A stretch of DNA of 64,000 nt from Planococcus antarcticus DSM 14505 (GTDB taxonomy: Bacteria > Bacillota > Bacilli > Bacillales_A > Planococcaceae): positions 2,422,501-2,486,500 of the forward strand of contig NZ_CP016534.2 in NCBI RefSeq assembly GCF_001687565.2, written 5' to 3'. A program made the translations under genes and the position numbers. Below, in pieces: positions 41,110 to 50,528 of this stretch (its first letter is position 1; each line of letters starts with the position of its first letter). Below the pieces are notes generated by a model. It had not been told where the DNA came from. It searched no databases and saw only the letters and a program-made list of their open reading frames with translations.

Positions 41110-42309
41110 TTGAAAGCTGTAGGAATTATTGTTGAATATAATCCTTTTCATAATGGACATCTTCATCATGCTAAGCAAGCGCGCCAAGAGTCAGGTGCAG
41201 ACCTCGTCATCGCAGTTATGAGCGGTCAGTTTCTGCAGCGCGGAGAACCTGCATTTGCCGATAAATGGGCCCGGACACAAATGGCGCTGGATGCCGGAAT
41301 CGATTTGGTGATTGAACTTCCTTACGTTTATGCAACTGCCCAGGCCTCCGATTTTGCTAAAGGCGGAATTGCCTTGCTTGATGCGATTGGCTGCTCTTCT
41401 TTTTGCTTTGGCAGTGAACAAGGAGAGATTAACCCTTTCCTGAATTCCCGGCATTTGCTGACCGAGCATTGGGCTGAATATCAGCACCTTATCCACGAGG
41501 CTGTGCAAACCGGCATCAGCTATCCAAAAGCGTTGAACAATGCTTATCTATCCCTGACAGGCAATCGACCAGGTTTTGCCGACCTGACGCAACCAAATAA
41601 TATTTTGGGGTTTCATTATTTGGAAGCGGCTCAAAATCTGAGTTCTGCTATGGATCCGCTGACCATTCAACGAATTGGGGCTAATTTCCATGACTCTATT
41701 CAAGCGGGGATGCCGATTGCCAGCGCAACCGGCATCCGGGAGGCTTTCTTTAAGGGTGATTCTATCGAGCAATTGTCGGCTTATATGCCAGAAGGTTCAA
41801 TCGCGTCATTAAAAAAAACAGAAAAAGAATATGGTAAATTCGGCAGCTGGGAAAAGTTTTATCCATTGCTGCGTTTTACTGTGCTGCGGGAAGGCCCACA
41901 CCGCCTAAAACAGTATGCTGAAGTAACCGAGGGCATCGAAAACCTAATCTATCAGTCAGCAAAAACTGAAGACAGCTTTGAATCCTTCATTTCACTCATC
42001 AAATCAAAGCGTTTTACACGGACGCGGATTCAGCGGATGCTGACGCATATTTATACAGGTTTCACATGGCAACAACTACGTTCTTTTGAGGGTCCTGAAT
42101 ATATCAGACTTCTCGGCATGTCTCGAACGGGGAGAAACTATTTAAACCATAAAAAAAAGAATACCACGCTTCCCCTGGTAAGCCGCGCAGCAGATCTGAA
42201 CAACTCGATGGGGAAACTTGATATTCACGCCACTGTCATGTACTTGCAAGGAATGGGCTCAACGAATTTGAAAAAAGAATTCACAACGCCTCCGATTTAC
42301 TGGGGCTGA
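41110..42309 (+). CDS. tmcAL: tRNA(Met) cytidine acetate ligase
   Basis: Forms N4-acetylcytidine at the wobble position of elongator tRNA-Met from acetate and ATP (former ylbM). 399 aa nucleotidyltransferase fold with the HxGH-type motif EYNPFHNGHLHHA at the N-terminus and CFGSEQGE near residue 100. The start is TTG at 41110 with GAGGTG 6 bases upstream, giving MKAVGIIVEYNPFHNGH as in B. subtilis; a longer frame to 41020 lacks a ribosome site and covers the promoter. It ends in a 13-base overlap with the convergent ylbL. Confidence 0.94.
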   Translation: MKAVGIIVEYNPFHNGHLHHAKQARQESGADLVIAVMSGQFLQRGEPAFADKWARTQMALDAGIDLVIELPYVYATAQASDFAKGGIALLDAIGCSSFCFGSEQGEINPFLNSRHLLTEHWAEYQHLIHEAVQTGISYPKALNNAYLSLTGNRPGFADLTQPNNILGFHYLEAAQNLSSAMDPLTIQRIGANFHDSIQAGMPIASATGIREAFFKGDSIEQLSAYMPEGSIASLKKTEKEYGKFGSWEKFYPLLRFTVLREGPHRLKQYAEVTEGIENLIYQSAKTEDSFESFISLIKSKRFTRTRIQRMLTHIYTGFTWQQLRSFEGPEYIRLLGMSRTGRNYLNHKKKNTTLPLVSRAADLNNSMGKLDIHATVMYLQGMGSTNLKKEFTTPPIYWG

Positions 42310-43322
42310 AGCTCTCCTAAAAAAGCCAGAGCATCTTCAACAGTGTCTACAGGAACGATTTCCATCGATGTTCCGATCTTTTCTGCGGTTCTAACGGCGA
42401 TTTCGTAATTGCTGTCGCCTCCACCCTCCACCGGTTCATTCGGCGCAAAGAAAATTTCGATGTCAGCAGAGTCGGCCGCCATGATTTTTTGGTCGATGCC
42501 TCCAATCCTTCCGACAGAACCATCGCTTTCCATGGTTCCTGTGCCAGCGATGTCATAGCCTTTCGTAATATCCTCGTCCATCAATTGATTGAGGATCTCA
42601 AGCGTAAACATCAGTCCGGCTGAAGGGCCACCAATTGCTTCAGAATCGATTTCTACCTCAGGCGTCGTTTCAATGCTTTTATCTTCAACAAAGGAAATTC
42701 CCAGACCAACCCGTTCTGGATCAGTCGGCAACGGAGCTAATTCAATCTCGGTGCTAATTTCACGATCTTTCCGCTCATAGAGCACCTCTACCGTTTCTCC
42801 GCCTTCTTTACCGCTTAAATAATCGATGAATTCCTGCATTTCCTTGAACTTATTACCATCCACTTCAAGTACACGGTCACCTGGCGCCAGCAGGCCATCC
42901 GCCGCTCCGCCTGTTAGCACATTTAAGACAAAAACACCGTCATTGCTTATTTCATATGGTAGCTCTGCCTGTTCGAAAGCGACTTTCAGGGCATTCACCT
43001 GTGAATCGGACATGAGCTTCAACTGGCGCACATTGTATTCTTCATCGCTCTCGTGAGGGCTCCGTACCTGTTCTGGTGGCAAGACTTTATAACCACCTTG
43101 AAGTTTCGCCCAAACGTAAAGAGCCGGGGTGGCAGTCAGCATCGAAACCGTCATTAGGCTGAGGCTTCCTGCGTCATCATCATCGCCCCCGACTACTTCA
43201 ACCAATGGCGACAGTTCATAAGCACCACCCGGTCTTGTAATGTAAGCATCCAGTTGGTAAGAGGACAAAAAGACTACAAGCGCCATCACGATGACAAAAA
43301 TAAACAATCGTTTTTTTTTCAT
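42297..43322 (-). CDS. ylbL: PDZ and Lon-like protease YlbL
   Basis: 341 aa secreted or membrane-anchored serine protease. N-terminal membrane helix (LFIFVIVMALVVFLSSYQL), PDZ domain near residues 120-200 (GVFVLNVLTGGAADGLLAPG), and a C-terminal Lon-type domain with the serine in AIGGPSAGLMFTLEIL and the lysine in GRIGGIDQKIMAADSADIE. Related to SepM of streptococci and to the B. subtilis protease YlbL linked to recovery from DNA damage (YneA removal). Separated from coaD by 76 bases; ylbJ and ylbK are missing. Confidence 0.93.
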   Translation of the reverse strand: MKKKRLFIFVIVMALVVFLSSYQLDAYITRPGGAYELSPLVEVVGGDDDDAGSLSLMTVSMLTATPALYVWAKLQGGYKVLPPEQVRSPHESDEEYNVRQLKLMSDSQVNALKVAFEQAELPYEISNDGVFVLNVLTGGAADGLLAPGDRVLEVDGNKFKEMQEFIDYLSGKEGGETVEVLYERKDREISTEIELAPLPTDPERVGLGISFVEDKSIETTPEVEIDSEAIGGPSAGLMFTLEILNQLMDEDITKGYDIAGTGTMESDGSVGRIGGIDQKIMAADSADIEIFFAPNEPVEGGGDSNYEIAVRTAEKIGTSMEIVPVDTVEDALAFLGELQPQ

Positions 43323-43374
43323 GCGGTTCTTCCTTTCATCAGTTGAGATCTTGACATTCCCAGATTTACATAAT

Positions 43375-43398
43375 AAAAAAAGCCACGAAATTCGTGAC

Positions 43399-43399
<1 letters not shown>
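43375..43399 (-). terminator. Terminator after coaD
   Basis: AGTCACGA / TCGTGGCT hairpin with a short loop and seven T on the minus strand. Confidence 0.75.
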
Positions 43400-44446
<1,047 letters not shown>

Positions 44447-44530
44447 AGTAATCGCCTCTAACTTAATTAATTTTCTTGATGCATTTTAATTGCATAATGG
44501 TAAAATGAAGACTGGAAAGGACGTGAAATA

Positions 44531-44911
44531 GTGAATCAACGTTTTATTGAACTCGGAGAAGGGTACGGAGATATTTATGAGCTCCGTGAACTCATCACAA
44601 GCAATCAACAACGCTTTACGTATGGATTTGTCTTTATTTCAACGAATCCGCAAGGTCAGGATGTATTATCCATTGCGGCTGCATTCAAACCGGCTTCAGA
44701 GGGTAATTTCATGCCGATTTATATTTGCCGAGAAGGAATTCCCGTCGATTCCAAGCGGCTAAAAGTTTTCGAGCAAGCAGTCGCACAAATAGAGCACACT
44801 CCCATCAAGATGGAAGTGAAGCATTCATCCGTCTATGCCGATAGAAAATTCTATTACAACCATCTAATTTCAGTTTTAAGGCTAAATCATTATATTCCAC
44901 CAATGCAATAA
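44531..44911 (+). CDS. Conserved hypothetical protein of Bacillales
   Basis: 126 aa soluble protein that I cannot assign. It starts MNQRFIELGEGYGDIYEL and has a central YGFVFISTNPQGQDVLSIAA strand pattern, PIYICREGI and a C-terminal half with YADRKFYYNHLISVLRLNHY; it looks like a compact alpha/beta domain without catalytic motifs. I recall similar short proteins in other Bacillales (DUF7147-like), some labelled methylthioribose kinase without good reason. The start is GTG with AAAGGA 9 bases upstream. It diverges from rsmD and converges with ylbG with no gap. Confidence 0.75.
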   Translation: MNQRFIELGEGYGDIYELRELITSNQQRFTYGFVFISTNPQGQDVLSIAAAFKPASEGNFMPIYICREGIPVDSKRLKVFEQAVAQIEHTPIKMEVKHSSVYADRKFYYNHLISVLRLNHYIPPMQ

Positions 44912-45184
44912 TCACAGGCCAATTTTATAATCGTATTCCTTAGCTTTATCCGGCTTGGCATTTTCATATTCTGTTTTAAGGAATGGGCGATAAGACTCGA
45001 GCACTTGTTTTACGTAAGGTAATTTGTTCAGCTTTGTTTTGGTTGCTTCAATGATATCTTGATCCATATAAAGAACTACATATTTCAATTTACGTGAAAT
45101 ATAATGGACGTGCCCGAACTTCCGCAACGATTTGGCTTGTTTTAAATGATGCACATAGACAATGAGACCTTGGCGATCATGCAT
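44912..45184 (-). CDS. ylbG: DUF2129 family protein YlbG
   Basis: 90 aa. [38 protein letters not shown] is the conserved block of the family. Function unknown; in B. subtilis it follows ylbF (ricF), but here the two are separated by a plus-strand phosphodiesterase gene. Its stop abuts the end of the convergent neighbour. Confidence 0.9.
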   Translation of the reverse strand: MHDRQGLIVYVHHLKQAKSLRKFGHVHYISRKLKYVVLYMDQDIIEATKTKLNKLPYVKQVLESYRPFLKTEYENAKPDKAKEYDYKIGL

Positions 45185-45315
45185 AACTATCCCTCTTTTC
45201 TTAGCTTCTAGAATACCATAGGAAAGAAAAAAGCCGCAACCGAATAAACTGACAGTCCGGCTCTCTATTCGCTATACTGTTTTTAATATAGAAATCCAGG
45301 GAGGTAATATACAAT

Positions 45316-46224
45316 ATGGGAAAAAAAACTAAAATCGGTTTGACAGCAGCTGCTGTCGGAGCAGCCGCTTGGGCAGGATCTAAAGCTTTGGCTAATCCAT
45401 TGGTGCGCCCTGCTAAAGAAGTATTAAATTACGAACACCCAATCGTTCTTGCACATCGCGGAGGCGCGAAATTGGCACCCGAAAATACCTTGGCTGCGTT
45501 TAACCGGTCCGCCGAACTCGGTGTACACGGTTTTGAAATCGATATCCGGATGACCAAAGACGAAGAGCTCCTTGTCTTTCACGACGAATACATCGATCGC
45601 ACTACAGATGGAGCCGGCAGAGTGGCAGATATGTCACTTGACCAATTAAAAGCTTTCGATCTTGGCTATCACTTCATCGATACAGAAGGTCAGCATTCGT
45701 ACCGAGGCAAAAATGAACGTGTCGTCCTGCTGCGTGAGCTGATCGAAAAATTCCCACAAATGTACATCAATATCGATATCAAGGACGATCCTGAGACTTA
45801 CGAAGGTAGCTTAGTGCCCTCGAAGCTGTGGCGTCTGATTGATTCGCTCAGTATACACGACCGCGTAGCCGTAACGTCTTTTTATGATGAACAAATCGAC
45901 CGTTTTAATTTATATGCTCAAAACCGAGTAGCCATTGGTGCCGGTGAAAATGAAGTTAGAAAAGCCTACGCATCTTTTAACAGCCAGTTCGGCCATTTGT
46001 ATCAGCCGCGTGCAGACGTTTTCCAGATTCCTATCAAGTCATCTTTGTTCCGGTTGGATTCTTCCCGTTTTATTGCTTTTCTGGAGAACTTGAACATTCC
46101 AGTACATTATTGGGTTATCGATGAACCAGAAGCCATGCGCACATTGATTGCTGCAGGCGCAAAAGGCATCATCACTGATCGACCTGATCTTGCTGTGGCA
46201 CTCATTTCAGAAATGGAAGAGTAA
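45316..46224 (+). CDS. Glycerophosphodiester phosphodiesterase family protein
   Basis: 302 aa TIM-barrel GDPD, likely membrane-associated through a short hydrophobic N-terminus (IGLTAAAVGAAAWAGSKALA). Catalytic and metal motifs: VLAHRGGAKLAPENTLAAF (HRG, EN), FEIDIRMTKDEELLVFHDEY (ExD, HD) and INIDIKDDPETY. The C-terminal end has HYWVIDEPEAMRTLIAAGAK and GIITDRPD. It would release glycerol 3-phosphate from glycerophosphodiesters or teichoic acid fragments. Ribosome site GGGAGG upstream of the ATG. Confidence 0.92.
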   Translation: MGKKTKIGLTAAAVGAAAWAGSKALANPLVRPAKEVLNYEHPIVLAHRGGAKLAPENTLAAFNRSAELGVHGFEIDIRMTKDEELLVFHDEYIDRTTDGAGRVADMSLDQLKAFDLGYHFIDTEGQHSYRGKNERVVLLRELIEKFPQMYINIDIKDDPETYEGSLVPSKLWRLIDSLSIHDRVAVTSFYDEQIDRFNLYAQNRVAIGAGENEVRKAYASFNSQFGHLYQPRADVFQIPIKSSLFRLDSSRFIAFLENLNIPVHYWVIDEPEAMRTLIAAGAKGIITDRPDLAVALISEMEE

Positions 46225-46231
46225 TTCATAT

Positions 46232-46266
46232 AAAAAAAGTGCAACGCAAGCGTTGCACTTTTTTTA
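46232..46266. terminator. Bidirectional terminator between the GDPD gene and ricF
   Basis: Perfect hairpin AAGTGCAACGC / GCGTTGCACTT flanked by A and T runs on both sides, serving both convergent genes. Confidence 0.92.
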
Positions 46267-46289
46267 TGGAACTATTTGGTTCAAAATGG

Positions 46290-46736
46290 TTACGCTGAGC
46301 AAGAACAGCCGCCACCTGTACCACAACTTCCTCCACAGGAAGACTCTGACGAAAAGAACGGATTGGTGGATGGAATTTTTACTGCCTCTGATACTGATCT
46401 ACCAAGGATAAAGCTTACTTGGTCCATCAAATCCTGCAGTTCATTTTCCATCAGACGTAGATTAGCCACTTTTTCATTCAGATCCAAGCGGCGTTTATCT
46501 ACACGGATTTGCTTCATCACCCGCGAGTATTCCGGATGGTATTTACCAAAACGCTGAACTTCTTCGTATTGCTCTTTTAATCTGGCGAAAGCAAGTATTT
46601 CATTCGCAAGATCTTTATCGTTATAGACAAAGGTATAAGCTTCTCGGTAAAGATCAGCTTGCTCCGATTGTAGGATCATTTGGCTTAGCTCATCTGCAAA
46701 GTCAGTTATTTCAGCCCATTCATAGGTCATAATCAT
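46290..46736 (-). CDS. ricF: RicF (YlbF), Fe-S protein of the RNase Y regulator complex
   Basis: 148 aa YlbF/YmcA family protein, mostly helical (ADELSQMILQSEQADLYREA; LANEILAFARLKEQYEEVQR), with a C-terminal Cys/Gly-rich tail CGGSCGTGGGCSC. In B. subtilis RicA, RicF and RicT form a complex that binds [4Fe-4S] clusters and directs RNase Y to polycistronic mRNA. The tail cysteines are likely cluster ligands. ATG at 46736 with GGAGG 8 bases upstream. Confidence 0.9.
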   Translation of the reverse strand: MIMTYEWAEITDFADELSQMILQSEQADLYREAYTFVYNDKDLANEILAFARLKEQYEEVQRFGKYHPEYSRVMKQIRVDKRRLDLNEKVANLRLMENELQDLMDQVSFILGRSVSEAVKIPSTNPFFSSESSCGGSCGTGGGCSCSA

Positions 46737-46811
46737 AGCAATTTCCTCCTTTACGCTTTAATCATAGCAGATATTTTTGTATTTCACTATAGACTTGAAA
46801 GGATTGTTACT

Positions 46812-47321
46812 ATGAACCCCTTAACCGATCAATTTACGCGCATCTTAGAAAAATCCAGTATCGGAGACCTTGAGATTCTAACTAATTATTTGACGAATTT
46901 CGAGAAAAAGCAGCAAGGTGAATTTTCTACTTATTTGAGTGCCGGACTGAATATGACACGTGTGACAGATAAAAACGCTTCGGTTGTCACCATACCGAAC
47001 ACCCCATTCATCCATAATAACGTCGACATCCCGCATGGTGGCATTCTCGCTGTTCTTCTTGATACAGCCATGGGAACGCTCGCCAACAGCAAGTGCCAGC
47101 CTGGCTTCAGTGCCGTGACCACAAATTTGACGATCCATTACTTAACTGTGGCGGATGAAGACAAAATAAGCGCACAAGCCAGCATCATTCGGAACGGAAG
47201 ACATACCATGGTGCTGGAAGGCAATATTTTTCAGCAGGATGGAAAACATATAGCAACTGCCACTGGATCTTTTTTTATCATTCCTAAAAAAGCTGAGCCT
47301 GTTATTGCTTTAAAGCAGTAG
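46812..47321 (+). CDS. PaaI-type hotdog thioesterase family protein
   Basis: 169 aa. The hotdog domain is at about residues 65-155: NNVDIPHGGILAVLLDTAMGTLAN carries the HGG and Asp of PaaI/YbgC-type thioesterases, and SAVTTNLTIHYL is the second conserved strand. It is likely to hydrolyse an acyl-CoA; substrate unknown. The last codons lie in a palindrome shared with the end of the convergent ylbC. Confidence 0.85.
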   Translation: MNPLTDQFTRILEKSSIGDLEILTNYLTNFEKKQQGEFSTYLSAGLNMTRVTDKNASVVTIPNTPFIHNNVDIPHGGILAVLLDTAMGTLANSKCQPGFSAVTTNLTIHYLTVADEDKISAQASIIRNGRHTMVLEGNIFQQDGKHIATATGSFFIIPKKAEPVIALKQ

Positions 47322-47328
47322 CAGGCTC
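47295..47328. terminator. Palindrome at the convergent ends of the thioesterase gene and ylbC
   Basis: 34-base palindrome centred between 47311 and 47312; all 17 pairs form in plus-strand RNA if two G-U pairs are allowed. It contains both stop codons (TAG 47319-47321 plus, TAA 47304-47302 minus), so both proteins end in ALKQ. It probably acts as a hairpin terminator or mRNA end in both directions, although the T tract is weak. Confidence 0.7.
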
Positions 47329-48366
47329 TCTTTCGAGAAAAATTTGTGTATAGTATTTACCGAACGCCCCAACGCCCGTCTGGTTATATTGATCACTGAG
47401 TAGTGTCTTTCGGTGGACATCTGAATTGATCCAGCCATGAACAGTCTCCGCTGCGTCATAGTAGCGCTTAGCAGTATTGACAGCCGCTTGGTCAAAAACG
47501 ATATTGGCTTCTCCCAACTGGCCATGCAGATCTTTAATTTCCATCTCTTCAGAAGAAAAATTCTGCTTAGCCATATCCTCACTATTTGTTTCTGCAACCA
47601 TACTTGCTCGCGGATTGACAACTAAAGGATTTATTTGATGGTGAATCCGATAGACATTTACCAGATCGACAATCTGTTTTGCGCTCGCTTCATCAATTGA
47701 TTGCTGAAGAGTGGACGAAGGCGACTGCACCGGCAATAGCTCACCGGAATACATAAGATCGTATGGCTGATGGCGAATCAATGTTTCCGCATCCATAAAA
47801 CGGACAGCCTCTAAAGTACGATCCATTGAATCGATATACAACTGTGCATAGACACCGTCAAATTTCACTAGGATGCGCTTGTCCATGTCTTCAGCAGTAA
47901 CATTAAATGTATAAATATTCGTGCCATATTTAACTGTAACTTCATTCTCAAGAATGGTGAAGCGATACAAATCGTCAAGACTCTGACCAATCGTATAAGG
48001 AGCGGCATCAGCAGCAACCCCTGCTGTATAGACCTGGACCACCTTGCCGTCTTTTACCCCTGTCATGATAAAGTGAGCATAGCTTTCGTTGTAGACCCAC
48101 CATTCATAGCCATAAGCAGATGGGTCAATCCTCTCGGGTTCTCCATACTGCTCAACCCATTTATCAATTGACTTGCCGATATAGCTTGAGATTCCAGTGG
48201 AAGGGCGATCAATGTTCAAAGATTCATCTGTGATATTTTCACTCGGCAGAGGATCTACTGTACGCGGCGCTTCTAGAACGTCATTTTCATTTATTGACGG
48301 ATCCAAATAAAATAAGCCGATTAGAACTATCGATAGAAAAATCATAATTCGCAATAAGTCTTTCAA
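47302..48366 (-). CDS. ylbC: YlbC, CAP-domain secreted protein
   Basis: 354 aa with an N-terminal membrane or signal helix (IMIFLSIVLIGLFYL), a CAP-associated domain (residues about 60-200, with IGKSIDKWVEQYGEPERIDP), and a C-terminal CAP/SCP domain (QIVDLVNVYRIHHQINPLVV, ETVHGWINSDVHRKTLL, GVGAFGKYYTQIF). Probably works outside the membrane; function unknown. The start is TTG with AGGAG 8 bases upstream. Confidence 0.88.
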   Translation of the reverse strand: MKDLLRIMIFLSIVLIGLFYLDPSINENDVLEAPRTVDPLPSENITDESLNIDRPSTGISSYIGKSIDKWVEQYGEPERIDPSAYGYEWWVYNESYAHFIMTGVKDGKVVQVYTAGVAADAAPYTIGQSLDDLYRFTILENEVTVKYGTNIYTFNVTAEDMDKRILVKFDGVYAQLYIDSMDRTLEAVRFMDAETLIRHQPYDLMYSGELLPVQSPSSTLQQSIDEASAKQIVDLVNVYRIHHQINPLVVNPRASMVAETNSEDMAKQNFSSEEMEIKDLHGQLGEANIVFDQAAVNTAKRYYDAAETVHGWINSDVHRKTLLSDQYNQTGVGAFGKYYTQIFLEREPATALKQ

Positions 48367-48510
48367 CCGAACAGCTCCTTTACTATTTTATCTTCATTAT
48401 TATAACAGCCGCCTCTACACTGACACAATCTAGTCATTGCATCATCTCAAAATATGATCTATTATTAGAGGAGTATTTAGTCTTTTTTGTTATAGAGGAG
48501 GAGAGATCCT

Positions 48511-48876
48511 ATGTATTTTGAAAATACAGGACTTGAAAACATTCACGTAGATATTTCATTACTTGAAAGCATGATGAACAAGCACGGCTTGACTAAAGAA
48601 GGACAGTGGGATTACGAGCGCGTCACTTATGACCGCAAATTCATCATTCGCGAAGGTACTTACTATTTGCGCGTATTCGCATATGCTACTGACGGAGATG
48701 TTGATTCAAACGATGCTACTATGCGCGTTTTGAAGCCGGTACTTGGCAAACATTATTATCCGCATGGTATTGAATATGGTGAAGATGAAGAATTCCCGGA
48801 ACATTTGATCAAAACTTGTATCGGATTATTGGACTCTATCAAGAAAGACGTTCAGGCTTTCGAGATCAACGTATAA
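48511..48876 (+). CDS. YugN-like family protein
   Basis: 121 aa cytoplasmic protein: MYFENTGLENIHVDISLLES, GQWDYERVTYDRKFI and VLKPVLGKHYYPHGIEYGED. It agrees with my memory of the YugN-like family of Bacillales, which has no known function. AGAGGAGGAGAG lies upstream of the ATG, a very strong ribosome site. Confidence 0.8.
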   Translation: MYFENTGLENIHVDISLLESMMNKHGLTKEGQWDYERVTYDRKFIIREGTYYLRVFAYATDGDVDSNDATMRVLKPVLGKHYYPHGIEYGEDEEFPEHLIKTCIGLLDSIKKDVQAFEINV

Positions 48877-48881
48877 AAATC

Positions 48882-48912
48882 CCGCAGTTCAGCAATTGAA
48901 CTGCGGTTTTTT
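48882..48912 (+). terminator. Terminator after the YugN-like gene
   Basis: CCGCAGTTC / GAACTGCGG hairpin followed by TTTTTT, six bases after the stop. Confidence 0.92.
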
Positions 48913-48956
48913 AAACATTTGACGAATATTTCAACTTCATAAGGAGGATTCAATCA

Positions 48957-50012
48957 GTGAAGTGGTTGACGAAGAAGACTATAACAATCGCTGTTGTCAT
49001 GGCAGCTTTAATTTTAATTTCAATATACATATTGCCAGTTTCCATTCCATTGATCATTGCTTTGATCACTGCTATTTTTTTAGAACCACTTGTTAATTTT
49101 ATACATAAAAGGTTCAAATGGCATAGGAAATCTGCAGTCATATCTGTATTCATTCTTTTTTTGGTAGTGGTTTCTAGTTTACTTTACTGGATTGTCACTC
49201 AATTAATTGGCCAGATTATTCAATTCTCAAAAATGGTTCCTGAATACACCAATTCCCTTTCGATCATGTGGGATGAATTTCAACGATTTTTTTTCCGTTC
49301 GACGGAAGACATGCCCGTCGAAGTCGTTTCTTCTTTTGAAACTGAGCTGGCAGGGTTTATGGAAGGAATTCGTAATTGGGTGATGACAATCGTCAATTAC
49401 GATACCGTCTCTAATTTATTGACCGGCATTCCTTCTTTTCTAGTAAGTTTTATTGTGTTCCTCATTGCCTTATTCTTATTCATGTTGGATTTGCCTGGAT
49501 TGAAAATCATGCTTTTCAAGCGTTTGAAAGACTCTACGGCCGAGAAAGTCCGGTTCATGTTTGCTCGCTTGAACAAAGTGATTTTTGGGTTTTTAAAAGC
49601 TCAATTTCTTGTGAGCTGTATTATTTTTGTTGTTTCACTCATTTCCCTGGCCTTTATCACACCTGAATATGCTATCGTCATGTCTCTGCTAATATGGTTG
49701 ATTGACTTTATTCCGATTTTGGGGTCGATTATCGTTTTAACGCCATGGTTTATTTATGAGTTCATCACGGGTGATGTTGTTCAAGGAACCCAATTGGCGA
49801 TCCTGGCGCTCGTATTGCTGATCATTCGACGGACCGTAGAGCCAAAAGTCATGGGCACGCAAATCGGACTTTCTCCGTTAGCAACTTTGATTGCAATGTT
49901 CATTGGGCTTCAACTAATCGGCTTCCTCGGATTCTTCGTTGGACCGTTAATTGTTATTCTCTTCACATCGGCACGTGAAGCTGGCATGATAAAAATCGAT
50001 TTTAAAGTATAA
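48957..50012 (+). CDS. AI-2E family (YtvI/PerM-like) membrane protein
   Basis: 351 aa polytopic membrane protein of the UPF0118/AI-2E exporter family. Two N-terminal helices (IAVVMAALILISIYILPVSI and the next), a long amphipathic middle region (about 90-150), and a C-terminal set of helices with the family signatures IDFIPILGSIIVLTPWFIYE and EPKVMGTQIGLSPLATLIAM. Substrate cannot be told; the PerM/AI-2E family includes exporters and sodium/proton antiporters. Start is GTG with AAGGAGG 9 bases upstream. Relatives in Bacillus (YtvI) are labelled sporulation proteins, but this genome region shows no sporulation genes. Confidence 0.85.
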   Translation: MKWLTKKTITIAVVMAALILISIYILPVSIPLIIALITAIFLEPLVNFIHKRFKWHRKSAVISVFILFLVVVSSLLYWIVTQLIGQIIQFSKMVPEYTNSLSIMWDEFQRFFFRSTEDMPVEVVSSFETELAGFMEGIRNWVMTIVNYDTVSNLLTGIPSFLVSFIVFLIALFLFMLDLPGLKIMLFKRLKDSTAEKVRFMFARLNKVIFGFLKAQFLVSCIIFVVSLISLAFITPEYAIVMSLLIWLIDFIPILGSIIVLTPWFIYEFITGDVVQGTQLAILALVLLIIRRTVEPKVMGTQIGLSPLATLIAMFIGLQLIGFLGFFVGPLIVILFTSAREAGMIKIDFKV

Positions 50013-50043
50013 AAAAAGGAACCCTCGCTGGGTTCCTTTTTTT
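50011..50043. terminator. Bidirectional terminator between the AI-2E family gene and ctaM
   Basis: AAAAAAAGGAACCC / GGGTTCCTTTTTTT hairpin with A and T runs on both sides; it overlaps both convergent stop codons. Confidence 0.92.
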
Positions 50044-50503
50044 ATCCGCCTAAAATAGCTTTGAATACGGAAGTTGTGTGGCCGCCTTCGTAAAATACAT
50101 AAAGCAACATGTAGACCATTACACCCGTTATAGCAGTCGAAAACCAGACGATACTGGTAATTGGACCGATTTTACGGTGTTTTACCAATTGGTTTTTCCA
50201 TCCCCAATATATAGTGATCAAGCCCATGATGCCGCCTGTTGTCGCCAAAGTGATGTGGAAAATCAAGAAAACTGTATAGAAAATTTTTAATTCATCAGGT
50301 CCACCAAAAGCAGTATTCCCAACAAAGATGGTGCGTGACATGTAAATAATGAAGAAAGTCAGTGCTGCGGCACCTGCTCCCACCATCACTTTCTTGTGTG
50401 CCTCAATTTTGCGGCGAAGGACCAAGTTCCAGCCAATCGCAACCAAAATTGCGCTTAATACGATAAAAAATGTACTGATAGTCGGCAATAGCGGCAAATT
50501 CAT
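50042..50503 (-). CDS. ctaM: CtaM/DUF420 membrane protein, oxidase maturation
   Basis: 153 aa with four helices (for example FFIVLSAILVAIGWNLVL; TIYWGWKNQLVKHRKIGPIT). DUF420 proteins are called YozB in B. subtilis and CtaM in S. aureus, where CtaM is needed for the maturation of heme A containing oxidase (recalled). Conserved histidines lie in KIEAHKK, FHITLA and KHRKIG. Co-directed with ctaG after 25 bases, so it probably belongs to the same transcript and to the cta set. Confidence 0.88.
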   Translation of the reverse strand: MNLPLLPTISTFFIVLSAILVAIGWNLVLRRKIEAHKKVMVGAGAAALTFFIIYMSRTIFVGNTAFGGPDELKIFYTVFLIFHITLATTGGIMGLITIYWGWKNQLVKHRKIGPITSIVWFSTAITGVMVYMLLYVFYEGGHTTSVFKAILGG

Positions 50504-50528
50504 TTAAGTTATTCTCCTTTATGTTTCA

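Noticed and set aside
46232..46266. Possible small-protein gene in the ricF to GDPD gap
   Set aside because: The gap is occupied by a perfect bidirectional terminator and leaves no room for a gene.
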